This document shows, one piece after another, positions 24,956-36,060 of a DNA stretch of 64,000 bases; position 1 is the stretch's first letter, and each line of letters begins with the position of its first letter. The stretch spans positions 1 to 64,000 of the forward strand of contig MKSX01000010.1 in assembly GCA_001897445.1 (NCBI GenBank), written 5' to 3'. The position numbers and the translations under genes are program-made. The DNA is from Alphaproteobacteria bacterium 33-17. Its GTDB lineage: Bacteria; Pseudomonadota; Alphaproteobacteria; Rickettsiales; 33-17. A model generated the notes under the pieces. That model did no database searches. It saw only the letters and a program-made list of their open reading frames with translations, and was not told the DNA's origin.

Positions 24956-25822
24956 TCAACATAAAATACTATAAATCTTTAAAAATGGTGACTTATTCCT
25001 AAACCATGTCATTTGTCTTTTAGCATAGTTTCGGGTTTTTTGCTGTACTAATGCAATTGCATCTTCTTTTGTTATAATACCATTTAAATAATCTACAACT
25101 TCCTGCACGCCTATACTTTTTGTGTAATGTTTTTGATCAATGTTTGATTCCATAATAGCTTTAACTTCATCCAAAACCCCACCTTCCCACATTTGCATAA
25201 ATCTGGTATTACAGTTTTCATATACTTTATCTCTTGGGATACTTAATAAAAGCGGCTCCCACTCTAAATCTGTAAGTACCTTATAATTATTATCGTAAAA
25301 GCTTTTAAGAGGCTTATTATGCGCAAGATATACTGACATATATCTTATCATACGCTGGGTATTAGTTTGATCAAAGGTAAGGTTATTATCAAGCTTTGTA
25401 AGCTCAGCGTAAAACTTTTCCCTACCTAAATTTTCTAACATCTCGGTTGCCTGATTTATATATTCTTTAGCAACCTCAGGAACTTCAGCAATACCATTAT
25501 AAAGCGCATTAACATACATACCAGTACCGCCAACAATAATCGGTGTTTTACCCCTCGCTAAAACTTTTCTCACCGCTTTCTCAACATCTTTTAAGAAATG
25601 ACCAACGCTATAATCATCCTCTATGCTAATTATGCCATACATATGGTGCGGTATAGTATTTAAGTCTTCTAAGCTCGGCTGCGCGCTTATTATTGGAAGC
25701 TCTTTATATATCTGCCTTGAGTCGCAGTTTATAATTTCTCCGTCTATTTCCTTAGCCATTTTTATAGCCAAGCTGCTCTTACCACTGGCAGTAGGACCGC
25801 AAAGTATTATACCTTTACTCAT
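24956..25822 (-). CDS. miaA: tRNA dimethylallyltransferase
   Basis: Adds the dimethylallyl group to N6 of A37 in tRNAs that read UNN codons, using DMAPP (the product of IspH). The 288-residue protein has the P-loop CGPTASGKSSLA at residues 8-19, NCDSRQIYKELPI (substrate contact), VGGTGMYVNAL, and the C-terminal RQMTWFRNK. It is slightly shorter than the usual ~310 residues but complete in motifs. It overlaps the end of hemW by 8 bases, so the two are translationally coupled. Confidence 0.95.
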   Translation of the reverse strand: MSKGIILCGPTASGKSSLAIKMAKEIDGEIINCDSRQIYKELPIISAQPSLEDLNTIPHHMYGIISIEDDYSVGHFLKDVEKAVRKVLARGKTPIIVGGTGMYVNALYNGIAEVPEVAKEYINQATEMLENLGREKFYAELTKLDNNLTFDQTNTQRMIRYMSVYLAHNKPLKSFYDNNYKVLTDLEWEPLLLSIPRDKVYENCNTRFMQMWEGGVLDEVKAIMESNIDQKHYTKSIGVQEVVDYLNGIITKEDAIALVQQKTRNYAKRQMTWFRNKSPFLKIYSILC

Positions 25823-26984
25823 TTTCCAAAACCTCTATCACTTTGGCTGCTATACTATTTTGAAGGCTTAAACCTGATTTTTGCACCTTAAACCCAATAA
25901 TCTCTTTAGCCTCATAAATAAATTTTATAAACCCGTGTTCTTCTAAAGGGTTAAGAGCATTATAATAACGGTTTATTTTATATTGGGTTCTATGCTCTAT
26001 ATGGTCAAAATAAATTGGCTCTAAAATACGCGTATTCATCATGATCATTTCAAGCAAAGCTTCTTTTGGGGTAACTAAGGTTTTCTCTCTAACTCCAGAC
26101 CCTTTCATAGTATTTTCCAGCCACTCATGAGGGGCGTAATATTCGTGCATAGCGTATATATGGTCGCTAGTTATACGAGAGTGCGCACCAGGACCAATAC
26201 CCAAGTAATCATTATAACGCCAGTAACATAAATTATGCTGCGATTCAAAACCAGGCTTAGCATAATTTGAGACTTCATAATTTACTATGCCATGCGCATC
26301 CATTATTTCCTGAGTTTTATTATAAAACTCATACTGCAGGTCTTCATCTGGCATTATAAATTTTTTATCCATGTAATCTTTGTAAAAACGAGTACCCTTT
26401 TCAATAGTAAGTGTATACAGCGAAATATGGGTAGTTGAATAGTTTAGGGCTTCTTTTAAGTCCTTTTCCCAATCTGCGACCGTTTGGTTTGGAAGCGCAT
26501 ATATAAGGTCGAAGCTGAATCTGTCAAATATCTTAGATGCTTGCTTTAATGTTTCCTGAGCTTCAATTAGCGAATGCTCACGCCCTAAAAACTTCAAATT
26601 TTTTTCTCTGAATGACTGAATACCAATCGAAATTCTATTTATTCCTGCAGCTTTAAAATCCAGGAATTTATTATACTCAAAGGATGTAGGGTTAGTTTCA
26701 AGTGTTGTTTCTATGTTTGATAAACCTGAAATACTTGCTATTTTATCTAAGATTTTTTCAACAACATATGGCTCCATAAGCGATGGAGTTCCCCCACCAA
26801 AATATATAGAGGTGATATTACGTGATTTGAGTAAATCTATGTTATTATTTAAGGATTCTAGGTATGCATCCAGCCATTCATTATGGTCAATTTTGCTTGA
26901 TACGTGGCTGTTAAAGTCACAGTACGGGCATTTTGATTTGCAGAAAGGCCAATGGATGTAGAGTCCAAGGCTTTGTTTTGTCAT
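25815..26984 (-). CDS. hemW: HemW-like radical SAM heme chaperone
   Basis: Radical SAM protein formerly annotated as oxygen-independent coproporphyrinogen oxidase; HemW members deliver heme to respiratory proteins. The 389-residue protein has the 4Fe-4S motif CKSKCPYCDFNSH with the CxxxCxxC spacing, the YFGGGTPSLM SAM-binding loop, and the HNLCYW motif near residue 240, conserved in HemW rather than HemN. The longer N-terminus of true HemN is lacking. It starts one base after the ankyrin-like gene and overlaps miaA. Confidence 0.9.
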   Translation of the reverse strand: MTKQSLGLYIHWPFCKSKCPYCDFNSHVSSKIDHNEWLDAYLESLNNNIDLLKSRNITSIYFGGGTPSLMEPYVVEKILDKIASISGLSNIETTLETNPTSFEYNKFLDFKAAGINRISIGIQSFREKNLKFLGREHSLIEAQETLKQASKIFDRFSFDLIYALPNQTVADWEKDLKEALNYSTTHISLYTLTIEKGTRFYKDYMDKKFIMPDEDLQYEFYNKTQEIMDAHGIVNYEVSNYAKPGFESQHNLCYWRYNDYLGIGPGAHSRITSDHIYAMHEYYAPHEWLENTMKGSGVREKTLVTPKEALLEMIMMNTRILEPIYFDHIEHRTQYKINRYYNALNPLEEHGFIKFIYEAKEIIGFKVQKSGLSLQNSIAAKVIEVLENE

Positions 26985-26985
26985 A

Positions 26986-29373
26986 TTACTTTTTTCCTAC
27001 CTCATTTGGTTTCGGCGATTTTCTTTCTTCTTCTGCGGATCTTTTACTTTCAGCTTTTTGCTTTTTTCTTCTTTCAGCTTTTGTAAGGGATTGTTCATTG
27101 TTATTTGGAAGATCAGCAGGCTTAATATCTCTGCCAAATATTTCACTAACAGGTATAACTATAGTTTGATCTTTCACTTCTTCATCAAGTTTATTTCTTG
27201 CATTATTATTCGATACAATTTGCAATGGATGATCTAAATTATTGTCATTGGTATCTGGTTCTTTTTCAATTGTTATACCATCTAATATTGCTTCTAGTTT
27301 TTGCTTATCATTTTTGAGTAAATCGCAAATAACATCATTTTCCTGATTTTGTAACTTGTAACTCACAATATTAATAAACATTCTACAAGAGTTTATTGAA
27401 GCCCCAAACTTAATCAATTTTGCTAAATCATGTCCTTGCTGAGCAACATCAAGTTTATTACTTAAAGATCGATATCCGCCCATTTTTTTATATAATGTAG
27501 TTGCCATAGATTCATTCTCCAGGAGGATAGATATCCAAAACGCCTTACCTAAAACTTGTTTGGAATATTCTAGCGGCACATCATTATACATGGGTATTCT
27601 TTGCATGTTTGAAATAGTATATGCAATTTCTTTTCTTACGATTGGAGGATTATCAAATATATATTTAAGTGATTTTTCATCAGATGTATAGGCTGCTGTA
27701 ATAATACTAAGTTCTTTACTAGCATTTTGATAGCCTGATAGCCTCATTTTAGTAAATATTTCTTGTGCTTCTTGAAAATTTTTCTTAATTTTCGTTGCAC
27801 AAAACAGATCTAAAATTGTTTTTTGCTCATAAGATGCATTCTTTTCTAATTTATGTGCATCGATAAATTTTAAAGCTTCTAAGATTTTTGCATTATTCCA
27901 TTGGTTTTGATCAGTAAACTTTTTTAGTAATAAAAAAGCAATATCATGGTTGCCTAATTCTGCAAACGAGGTTCTGAAATTAATTTTATATCTTTCCTCT
28001 ACTTCTGGCGATAAAACATGTAGCAATGATTCAGTTTGATTTGCTGTAATTAACTGACGTAAAAAGTCTTTTTTTCTTGAATGTATTGGATCAGATGTTT
28101 TAGAAAAAAATTCTAACTGGGAAGGCATAAGTATTTTAAAAGCCTCATAAAACATATTATATTCATAATTTACAATTTCAGATAAAATTGTATACCTATT
28201 TGAACCTGCTATAAAATTCCCGCTAAATGATACATGTTGACGATTAGGACTTGCTCCATGCTCTAATAATGTACCCAAAAACCTTATATGCTCCTGAGTT
28301 TGTGCTGTTCTCAAAATATATTTTAAAGGAGTTGTTCCAATATCATACTCGTTAACTTCATCGTTAATCGGAACTGATGAACCTAAATGACCAATTTTAT
28401 TCGCACCAGGATTATAATCCATTACTATGGTTGATTGTATTAAATTAGCATTTTGAGGATTAGGATCAGCATGATATTTTTTAAGCATAATTTCAGCAAT
28501 ATCAAACTTACCCTGCTTTAAGGCATATCGGAATAAAGTTGTGGTTTGATCTGGTTTATCAGGGAAGCTAAATTTCATATTAACATCAAGCCCAATATCG
28601 AGTATTTGCATCTGCACTTCTTTAGAGAATGTGAAAAAATCCTTATATAATTTATTTAAACGACTGTAGTTTATTATAGCATCGTCTTCAAATACTGCCT
28701 GCCCCTTTTCATTTACTTCTTTCATTGAAAAATTACATAAATTTAAAAAACCAAGTAGTTTACCTAAACTTTCTTTTTTGAATGATTTTATAATAATCTG
28801 TGAATCAGGAACTGGGTAGTCTTCTCTTATCAGATTGTTAAATAGCTCTTTTAATATTGCTTGAGATTTTTCTTCTATTTTCTTAAAACCTCCATTAACA
28901 TAAAATTCGCTATATTTATATAATCTTGTCATACTATCAAAAGATGTAAATAACCTGAATCTTCTCAAATTATCTGTTTTATCAACTTCTAAAGCCTTTA
29001 CTGCGGGCTTTACCCTATCTCCGATCATATTATTTGAAAGTATAGTATCGCTTGAATGTTGAATAACTATAGAAAGAATATGCGCCAGAGTTTCGTGCAT
29101 ACCATCAAGGTGAGTTTCAGAAAGCTTTTGCAAAATAACTTGTATAGGTGTAACACCCTTTTCATCCCAGTAATTAATAAAATGATGAATATTAGGTTTA
29201 TAATTTTTGGCATAAACTAGCGCTAGTTCAAATTCATTATTTTGAAGATGCTTAAGAAAATCGCCTTTTACTTTATCTGGGTCAATTTGCAAATTAGCAA
29301 TGATTTCCTTTTTAGCATCATCATAATCAATGTGTTGCTTGATAATATATGCCTGTGGAGTTTGCGATAACAT
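26986..29373 (-). CDS. Ankyrin-repeat-like protein with charged tail
   Basis: 795-residue protein with several ankyrin-like helix pairs. The clearest are TLFRYALKQGKFDIAEIMLK followed by KYHADPN (residues ~275-305), and TPLKYILRTAQTQEHIRFLG followed by TLLEHGASPN (~350-382). Other regions are helical and degenerate. The last ~30 residues are strongly charged (LTKAERRKKQKAESKRSAEE). No signal peptide or membrane segment. Ankyrin proteins are frequent in Rickettsiales and some are secreted host effectors, but no secretion signal can be proven here. It sits between obgE and hemW on the same strand. Confidence 0.65.
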   Translation of the reverse strand: MLSQTPQAYIIKQHIDYDDAKKEIIANLQIDPDKVKGDFLKHLQNNEFELALVYAKNYKPNIHHFINYWDEKGVTPIQVILQKLSETHLDGMHETLAHILSIVIQHSSDTILSNNMIGDRVKPAVKALEVDKTDNLRRFRLFTSFDSMTRLYKYSEFYVNGGFKKIEEKSQAILKELFNNLIREDYPVPDSQIIIKSFKKESLGKLLGFLNLCNFSMKEVNEKGQAVFEDDAIINYSRLNKLYKDFFTFSKEVQMQILDIGLDVNMKFSFPDKPDQTTTLFRYALKQGKFDIAEIMLKKYHADPNPQNANLIQSTIVMDYNPGANKIGHLGSSVPINDEVNEYDIGTTPLKYILRTAQTQEHIRFLGTLLEHGASPNRQHVSFSGNFIAGSNRYTILSEIVNYEYNMFYEAFKILMPSQLEFFSKTSDPIHSRKKDFLRQLITANQTESLLHVLSPEVEERYKINFRTSFAELGNHDIAFLLLKKFTDQNQWNNAKILEALKFIDAHKLEKNASYEQKTILDLFCATKIKKNFQEAQEIFTKMRLSGYQNASKELSIITAAYTSDEKSLKYIFDNPPIVRKEIAYTISNMQRIPMYNDVPLEYSKQVLGKAFWISILLENESMATTLYKKMGGYRSLSNKLDVAQQGHDLAKLIKFGASINSCRMFINIVSYKLQNQENDVICDLLKNDKQKLEAILDGITIEKEPDTNDNNLDHPLQIVSNNNARNKLDEEVKDQTIVIPVSEIFGRDIKPADLPNNNEQSLTKAERRKKQKAESKRSAEEERKSPKPNEVGKK

Positions 29374-29423
29374 ATTACACCTACTATAAGTTTAATTTTT
29401 AGTTAATTCTATAGCAGATAATA

Positions 29424-30425
<1,002 letters not shown>

Positions 30426-30433
30426 CTAAATTT

Positions 30434-32311
30434 TTACATTGATAAGCTAAGATCGCTACTACTATTTAATTGGCTTACAAATGAATTATTGATTAAATCC
30501 AAATAATCCAAAATATCTTTATCGCTAAATTTTTGTGTATCTATTAGCATTTCTTGCAATATCTCAGAATCTCCGCCATTTGACAAATATTTTTCAATAG
30601 AATGCGCATTATTAATAATAAATTTTAACTTTTGGCTAAAATTATTACATTTATTACATATAACAAATACATCTATGTTACTTAAACTCAAGGAATATAT
30701 AGTATAGATATTATCTTTAATTAACTTTATATATTCTATATTTAAAATTGAGAGAGTTTTAAATATTTCACTTAGATCTTCCTTTGGATATAACTCAATA
30801 ATTTGAATGAAAGAAGTAATAACATTATTAATATCAAGCCTTTTAGAAAGCATTTGAAGTGCAATTAAATGATCTTTATTAGATACAATTAATGTAATTT
30901 CATATAGATTTTTAAGAATAACATGTTTTTTTAAGCCAAGTTTATATAATGTATGTAAATGACCCGTATTAATTTCTGGCATATTATTTTTTGGCAACAT
31001 CACTATGTCACTTTCATTTAAGTTAAAGCCCAAGTCATTTAATATAGCTAGTATCTTATTAAAATTTTCAAACTTTTCTTTAAGTTTAAGCTGATTTTGA
31101 TCTATTAAAATATCAAGGATAAAAAAGGCGTTAGCTTTATAGCTTTTTAGTAACTTCAAGATATTTTTTTCGTTAACTCCTTTACAATTTAAAATAATTT
31201 TTTGTAAAACTTTTAAAGAATCAGGATTATGTTGCAACAATATTCTATGATGTATAAGTATATTTTGAAGCAAATCTGGGTGTTCTATGTTTAAAATATT
31301 GGTAATTTTAATATTAAACCTTTTTAATATTACCCACTTATGCGGAATTGATTTATTATGTTCCTGTGTTACATAATCAGGTAAATTTTTACTTTGCGGA
31401 TTATTTTCTATGTTTAATAAAAAATTCAAAATATCATATTTTTTTGGATCTAGTATTAAAGATAATATTTGATTAGCGTCTAAGTCAAAATAATTTATAA
31501 ACATTATAAATTTGTTCACATCTTCGTATATTGGCAAGTAGTATTTGGCGTTTTCGATCAACAACCCTTTATCTACGTTATAAGCTTTGACAAGTTTATT
31601 TATAACCCTAATACTATCAATTACAGCACATCTTTGGCGGCGTTCCGATTTCCATAAATCTTTTAGCTTAATTTCCAGAATGCTCAAAACTAGCTTAACA
31701 TTCTCAATATTTTCTATAATATCGCAAGCTAGAGCTAAATTATTAATGATATCGACTTTATCTATACCCTTATCAAGTAAAAACCTAACTTTTTCTGCAT
31801 TATATAATGCTTCCTGCTGATATCTATCTAAACTATTAAATTCGTCCTCAGAAATACCTATTATGTTAACACCAGACTCTTCCTGAATATCATCTAATAA
31901 AGTTGGTTTTGCCTTCTCTGATACAAGTATTTCAGTAAAATCCGAACTTTCCTTGACTTTTTGTTGCAGTTTTTCAAGTGTTTTACTGTAATCTACAAAT
32001 AAATCATTAGAACTTTTTAAAATGCAGGTTTTTAGATAGGATAAAATATAAAGCCTAATTTCGCCTATAGTAGATTGAGATTTAGATAAATTATTAAAAT
32101 TCAATAATGTTTGATTAGGATACCAAAATATCTTATGTAAATACTCTATATTTGTATAATTAGTACACGATTCGCATGCAAAATCTTTATTTATCAATGA
32201 TTTAAATAGATTGATAACATCAAGTTCGCTTTTTAAAATTTCCTCTAAACATGGCTCGACCAAAAAATTCAATATATCTTTTTGGCTTTCATTTAAGTTA
32301 CTAGCTAACAT
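30434..32311 (-). CDS. Hypothetical helical protein
   Basis: Not recognised. From the ATG at 32311 it has 625 residues (a GTG two codons earlier is possible). It is almost entirely predicted helix, rich in Leu, Ile, Asn and Lys, with repeated patterns such as LLNIENN, LLKSYKAN and ILNDLGFNLNES that suggest a solenoid of degenerate helical repeats. Two Cys-rich spots (ACESC near residue 50, VICNKCNNF near 568) are too sparse for a clear zinc site. No signal peptide or membrane segment. It is followed 17 bases later by obgE. Confidence 0.55.
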   Translation of the reverse strand: MLASNLNESQKDILNFLVEPCLEEILKSELDVINLFKSLINKDFACESCTNYTNIEYLHKIFWYPNQTLLNFNNLSKSQSTIGEIRLYILSYLKTCILKSSNDLFVDYSKTLEKLQQKVKESSDFTEILVSEKAKPTLLDDIQEESGVNIIGISEDEFNSLDRYQQEALYNAEKVRFLLDKGIDKVDIINNLALACDIIENIENVKLVLSILEIKLKDLWKSERRQRCAVIDSIRVINKLVKAYNVDKGLLIENAKYYLPIYEDVNKFIMFINYFDLDANQILSLILDPKKYDILNFLLNIENNPQSKNLPDYVTQEHNKSIPHKWVILKRFNIKITNILNIEHPDLLQNILIHHRILLQHNPDSLKVLQKIILNCKGVNEKNILKLLKSYKANAFFILDILIDQNQLKLKEKFENFNKILAILNDLGFNLNESDIVMLPKNNMPEINTGHLHTLYKLGLKKHVILKNLYEITLIVSNKDHLIALQMLSKRLDINNVITSFIQIIELYPKEDLSEIFKTLSILNIEYIKLIKDNIYTIYSLSLSNIDVFVICNKCNNFSQKLKFIINNAHSIEKYLSNGGDSEILQEMLIDTQKFSDKDILDYLDLINNSFVSQLNSSSDLSLSM

Positions 32312-32417
32312 ACCCACAACCTAATGTATTAATAATTGGTTGCTATATTATATAAAATTTGTTAAAAATCAATAAAATTTAAATAAATTTATACATTTCT
32401 TTATTTTTCAATGATTT

Positions 32418-34748
32418 TTACAGTTTATTATAAAATTTAATACTCAGTTCAAATTGCGGGCTATGCTTATTAACTGAAATTTGCCCATCATGCATTTCAA
32501 TAATTTTTTTAACAACATTAAGATTCATAGTTTTTAGTTTTTCATTGCCAGAATCACTTAGATTTAAGTTAAACCTGTCAAAAAGCGCCATAAACTGATT
32601 ATCTGACATTCTAATGTTAGTTATAAAAATAATATCTATATAGGTTTCCATCTGCTTGATAGTCACATTTATAACCGAATTTTGCGGTGATAACGATAAA
32701 ATAAGCATTCCAATATTATAAATAGCTTGTTTAAGTCTGAACTCATCAGCATAAAATATAACTTTATTTTTATTCGCAAATTCAAATTTAATATTAGCGG
32801 ATAGCTCTTTACCCTGTATTGAAAGTATTGTATTTTTAAGAAGCGAGCTTAGTTCAATTTCGCTTCTTTCAAGTTTAACCTCACCAGAATCAAGTACCGC
32901 CAGCTCAATAATATCGTCAATCAACATTTTAAGATCTTCAGATGATGATTTGATATAATTTAAATATTCTTTTTGCTCAGTAGTTAAGTCACCTAGTATC
33001 CCATTATATAACATCTCACTAAACCCTAATATTGAAGTAAGAGGTGAGCGCAAATGATAAGAAATATTAGATAAAAATGTTGTTTTAATTTTATCTGTTG
33101 CTAAAAGTGCTTCATTTTTCTCACGCAAAGACCTTTCAACTAATGCAGAGTCGGTTACGTCAAGGTCACTGACCAGTATAGACCCATCGGGAAGGGATGA
33201 AATATATCTTTCAACAATTGTACCACTTTTCATCTCAAAACGCTGAGTTATCATAGACCTTTTTTCATAAATCCCTAAGAATGCCGCTTTAAAGTTTTGG
33301 AAGTCCTGAGCATGTAAAAACTGATCTTCTGTTCTTTTTAAAATATCATTGGAATGTGGTTTAGATTCTAAATATTCATTAGAAAGCTTCCAAAGTTTCG
33401 CAAAAACTACATTATGAAGCTTTAACTTACCATTTGAACCAATTACACATACCGCTTCATGCATTGTATTGAGTGTTGCGTCCTGCACAGCTATAAGCGT
33501 ATTATAAGACCTTTCCAGAACAAGTTTATCCGTCATATCTTCACATGCAAATAATAACCCACCAAGTGCATGCGGCGTAATAATAAGCCTGATGGTTTTA
33601 CCTTCAGATAAGTACATAAATTCATTATGAATTGTAGTAAGTGATTTAAATAAATTGATTCTGCTTCTTTTAAAATCAGCAAAGTTAATATGGTCAGGCA
33701 GTTTACGCTTTTGCCTTAATACGTCTAACACTTCCGGATAGGTTGGATTAGACTCCATAAACTTCTCATCTAAATCCCACATTTTTACATAAGAAAAATT
33801 CCACATCTGTAACTTCATATCAGAAGAAAATAGCGCCATAGCATTTGATGAACTTGAAATAAAATCACTTAAAGCCCTGTTATGCTGCTTAATTTCATTT
33901 TTTAACTGCTCTATTTTTGTTGCATCTAAACCATAACCAATACTCAAGTTATTATTAGACATTGCAAGTTCTCTAATCTCGTAAATTTTTCGCTCACCAC
34001 TAATATTGAAATTCATATTCTCTGACATTTCAATATTATTTTCTTTAGCATCCTGAGCAAGCATATAAGAGAAATCTGATTTTTCCTTAGCATCTGATAA
34101 CTTTTTGTATCCCTGATTGTAATATCTAATTTTATGGTTTTCGTCTCTAAGCCATATTGGAATATTAATATTATTAAGTAACATTAATATTGATTCTAAC
34201 TCTTTATTATACGAAGAAGCCCTATCTTTATAATCATTAAGAGATACAATTAACTGATCGGCTATAAAAAACCACAATACAAATCCATGATTATTATTTT
34301 TTGCAGTAGGCTGATATGTAATCCAGAATTTTTTATTATCTATTGTCTCAACAATTGAGTTTTCTAAATTCATTGGAAATGTCATATCAATAATTAGATT
34401 ATTAAAAAAACCTTCAACGATATTAAACGATTCGGGCTTTAAAAAAGACTTAAGCAAATCTATTGAATCTAAGTTTTTATCATTAACAATTTTCATGATA
34501 TTACGCATTGCTGCAGAATAAAAAATTTTCTTTTTTATAATGTCATAATATATAAATCCTGAATTAGGATCTTCAGGTAGGCTTGCTGTTACTATGTGCA
34601 GATTATCAATTTCCGCACGCAATAAATTTATTTTATGAACCTTTTTTATAATGATTACAATTAAGGTTATAATGCATACAAACATTAGCAAGGCTGTATA
34701 TTGATAGATTGCATGCTTTGCAACTAACGACGCGATATAATGATCCAT
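32418..34748 (-). CDS. divL: DivL-like PAS-domain pseudo-histidine kinase
   Basis: Membrane-anchored sensor-kinase-like protein of 776 residues from the ATG at 34748 (the frame opens at a TTG two codons before). One N-terminal membrane segment (~17-37) is followed by three or four PAS-like regions (for example 290-405 and 425-535) and a HisKA helix pair. The H-box reads FLSNISYHLRSPLTSILGFS: Tyr564 replaces the phospho-accepting His, as in Caulobacter DivL, with His565 next to it. The ATPase half has lost its signatures: the N-box is NIGMLILSLS, no DxGxG loop is visible, and the G2 region reads LKTMNLNVVKK. ATP binding is therefore doubtful. It follows ahcY by 8 bases. Confidence 0.8.
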   Translation of the reverse strand: MDHYIASLVAKHAIYQYTALLMFVCIITLIVIIIKKVHKINLLRAEIDNLHIVTASLPEDPNSGFIYYDIIKKKIFYSAAMRNIMKIVNDKNLDSIDLLKSFLKPESFNIVEGFFNNLIIDMTFPMNLENSIVETIDNKKFWITYQPTAKNNNHGFVLWFFIADQLIVSLNDYKDRASSYNKELESILMLLNNINIPIWLRDENHKIRYYNQGYKKLSDAKEKSDFSYMLAQDAKENNIEMSENMNFNISGERKIYEIRELAMSNNNLSIGYGLDATKIEQLKNEIKQHNRALSDFISSSSNAMALFSSDMKLQMWNFSYVKMWDLDEKFMESNPTYPEVLDVLRQKRKLPDHINFADFKRSRINLFKSLTTIHNEFMYLSEGKTIRLIITPHALGGLLFACEDMTDKLVLERSYNTLIAVQDATLNTMHEAVCVIGSNGKLKLHNVVFAKLWKLSNEYLESKPHSNDILKRTEDQFLHAQDFQNFKAAFLGIYEKRSMITQRFEMKSGTIVERYISSLPDGSILVSDLDVTDSALVERSLREKNEALLATDKIKTTFLSNISYHLRSPLTSILGFSEMLYNGILGDLTTEQKEYLNYIKSSSEDLKMLIDDIIELAVLDSGEVKLERSEIELSSLLKNTILSIQGKELSANIKFEFANKNKVIFYADEFRLKQAIYNIGMLILSLSPQNSVINVTIKQMETYIDIIFITNIRMSDNQFMALFDRFNLNLSDSGNEKLKTMNLNVVKKIIEMHDGQISVNKHSPQFELSIKFYNKL

Positions 34749-34756
34749 TAGCAATA

Positions 34757-36046
34757 TTAATATCTATAGTTATCCGATTTGAATGGGCCATTAACTGGAA
34801 CTGATAAATATTTAGCTTGTTCATCAGTAAGTTTTGTAAGCCTTATTCCTAAATGATCAGAATGGAGTTTTGCAACTTTTTCGTCAAGGACTTTCGGTAA
34901 AACATACACTTTTTTCTGATATTTATTGTTGTTATTCCAAAGTTCAATCTGAGCGAGAACCTGATTTGTAAATGACATACTCATTACAAAACTAGAATGA
35001 CCAGTTGCGCAGCCTAAATTTACAAGCCTGCCTTCAGCTAATAAAAGCAGTTTTTTTCCATCACTCATAGTGATTTCATCTACTTGTGGCTTGATATTAT
35101 TCCATTTCATATTACGAAGCGATGAAACTTCAATTTCATGGTCAAAGTGACCAATGTTACACATTATAGCACCATCTTTCATGCCTCTCATGTGGTCAAT
35201 AGTCACAACTTTAATATTACCTGTAGCAGTTACAACAATATCTGCTTTTGAAATAAAATCATCTACAGTATTTACTTCATACCCTTCCATCGCTGCCTGC
35301 ATAGCACAAATTGGGTCAACTTCAGCTATTACTACTTTTGCACCATTAGACCTAAGTGCGTCAGCACATCCCTTTCCTACGTCACCATAACCTACGACGA
35401 GCGCATATTTACCTGCTATCATAACATCTGTAGCTCTTTTAATACCGTCAATTAGGCTTTCTCTACAACCATATAAATTATCAAATTTAGATTTTGTAAC
35501 AGAGTCATTAACGTTTATTACAGGAGCCAGAAGTTTACCACTTATCTCTAACTGCTTAAGTCTTTGAACACCTGTTGTTGTTTCTTCCGATATACCCTTA
35601 ATATTTTCAAACATCTCAGGATAATCATTATGCAACATTAGGCTTAGGTCTGCTCCATCATCAAGTATCATATTTGGCTTCCAGCCATTTGCACCTGCAA
35701 TAGTTTGTTTTATGCACCATTCATATTCTTCTTCTGTTTCACCTTTCCATGCAAATACAGGTATATTTCTTGCTGCTATAGCAGCTGCAGCACTATCAAC
35801 TGTTGAGAAAATATTACATGAACTCCATCTTACTTCTGCACCAAGTTCAATTAAAGTTTCTATGAGTACAGCTGTTTGAGTTGTCATATGCAGGCAACCT
35901 GCAATTTTAGCACCTTTTAAAGGCTTGGCTTGCCCATATTCCTCGCGTAATTTCATAAGACCTGGCATTTCTCTTTCTGCCAGAGTAATTTGCTTACGTC
36001 CAAGTTCTGCAAGATTGATATCTTTAACTTTAAAATCATTCTGCAT
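34757..36046 (-). CDS. ahcY: S-adenosylhomocysteine hydrolase
   Basis: NAD-dependent enzyme that splits S-adenosylhomocysteine to adenosine and homocysteine, relieving product inhibition of methyltransferases. The 429-residue protein has [15 protein letters not shown], the conserved DDGADLS segment, the NAD-binding [20 protein letters not shown] near residue 220, NIGHFDHEI and the C-terminal KSDNYRY. It is shorter than many proteobacterial homologues (about 465), lacking the extra insert. It lies between dacA-like and divL-like genes with gaps of 14 and 8 bases. Confidence 0.96.
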   Translation of the reverse strand: MQNDFKVKDINLAELGRKQITLAEREMPGLMKLREEYGQAKPLKGAKIAGCLHMTTQTAVLIETLIELGAEVRWSSCNIFSTVDSAAAAIAARNIPVFAWKGETEEEYEWCIKQTIAGANGWKPNMILDDGADLSLMLHNDYPEMFENIKGISEETTTGVQRLKQLEISGKLLAPVINVNDSVTKSKFDNLYGCRESLIDGIKRATDVMIAGKYALVVGYGDVGKGCADALRSNGAKVVIAEVDPICAMQAAMEGYEVNTVDDFISKADIVVTATGNIKVVTIDHMRGMKDGAIMCNIGHFDHEIEVSSLRNMKWNNIKPQVDEITMSDGKKLLLLAEGRLVNLGCATGHSSFVMSMSFTNQVLAQIELWNNNNKYQKKVYVLPKVLDEKVAKLHSDHLGIRLTKLTDEQAKYLSVPVNGPFKSDNYRY

Positions 36047-36060
36047 AATATTACACTCTT

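Noticed and set aside
36047-36060. Possible SAH riboswitch before ahcY
   Set aside because: Only 14 bases separate ahcY from the preceding gene, too short for the known riboswitch.
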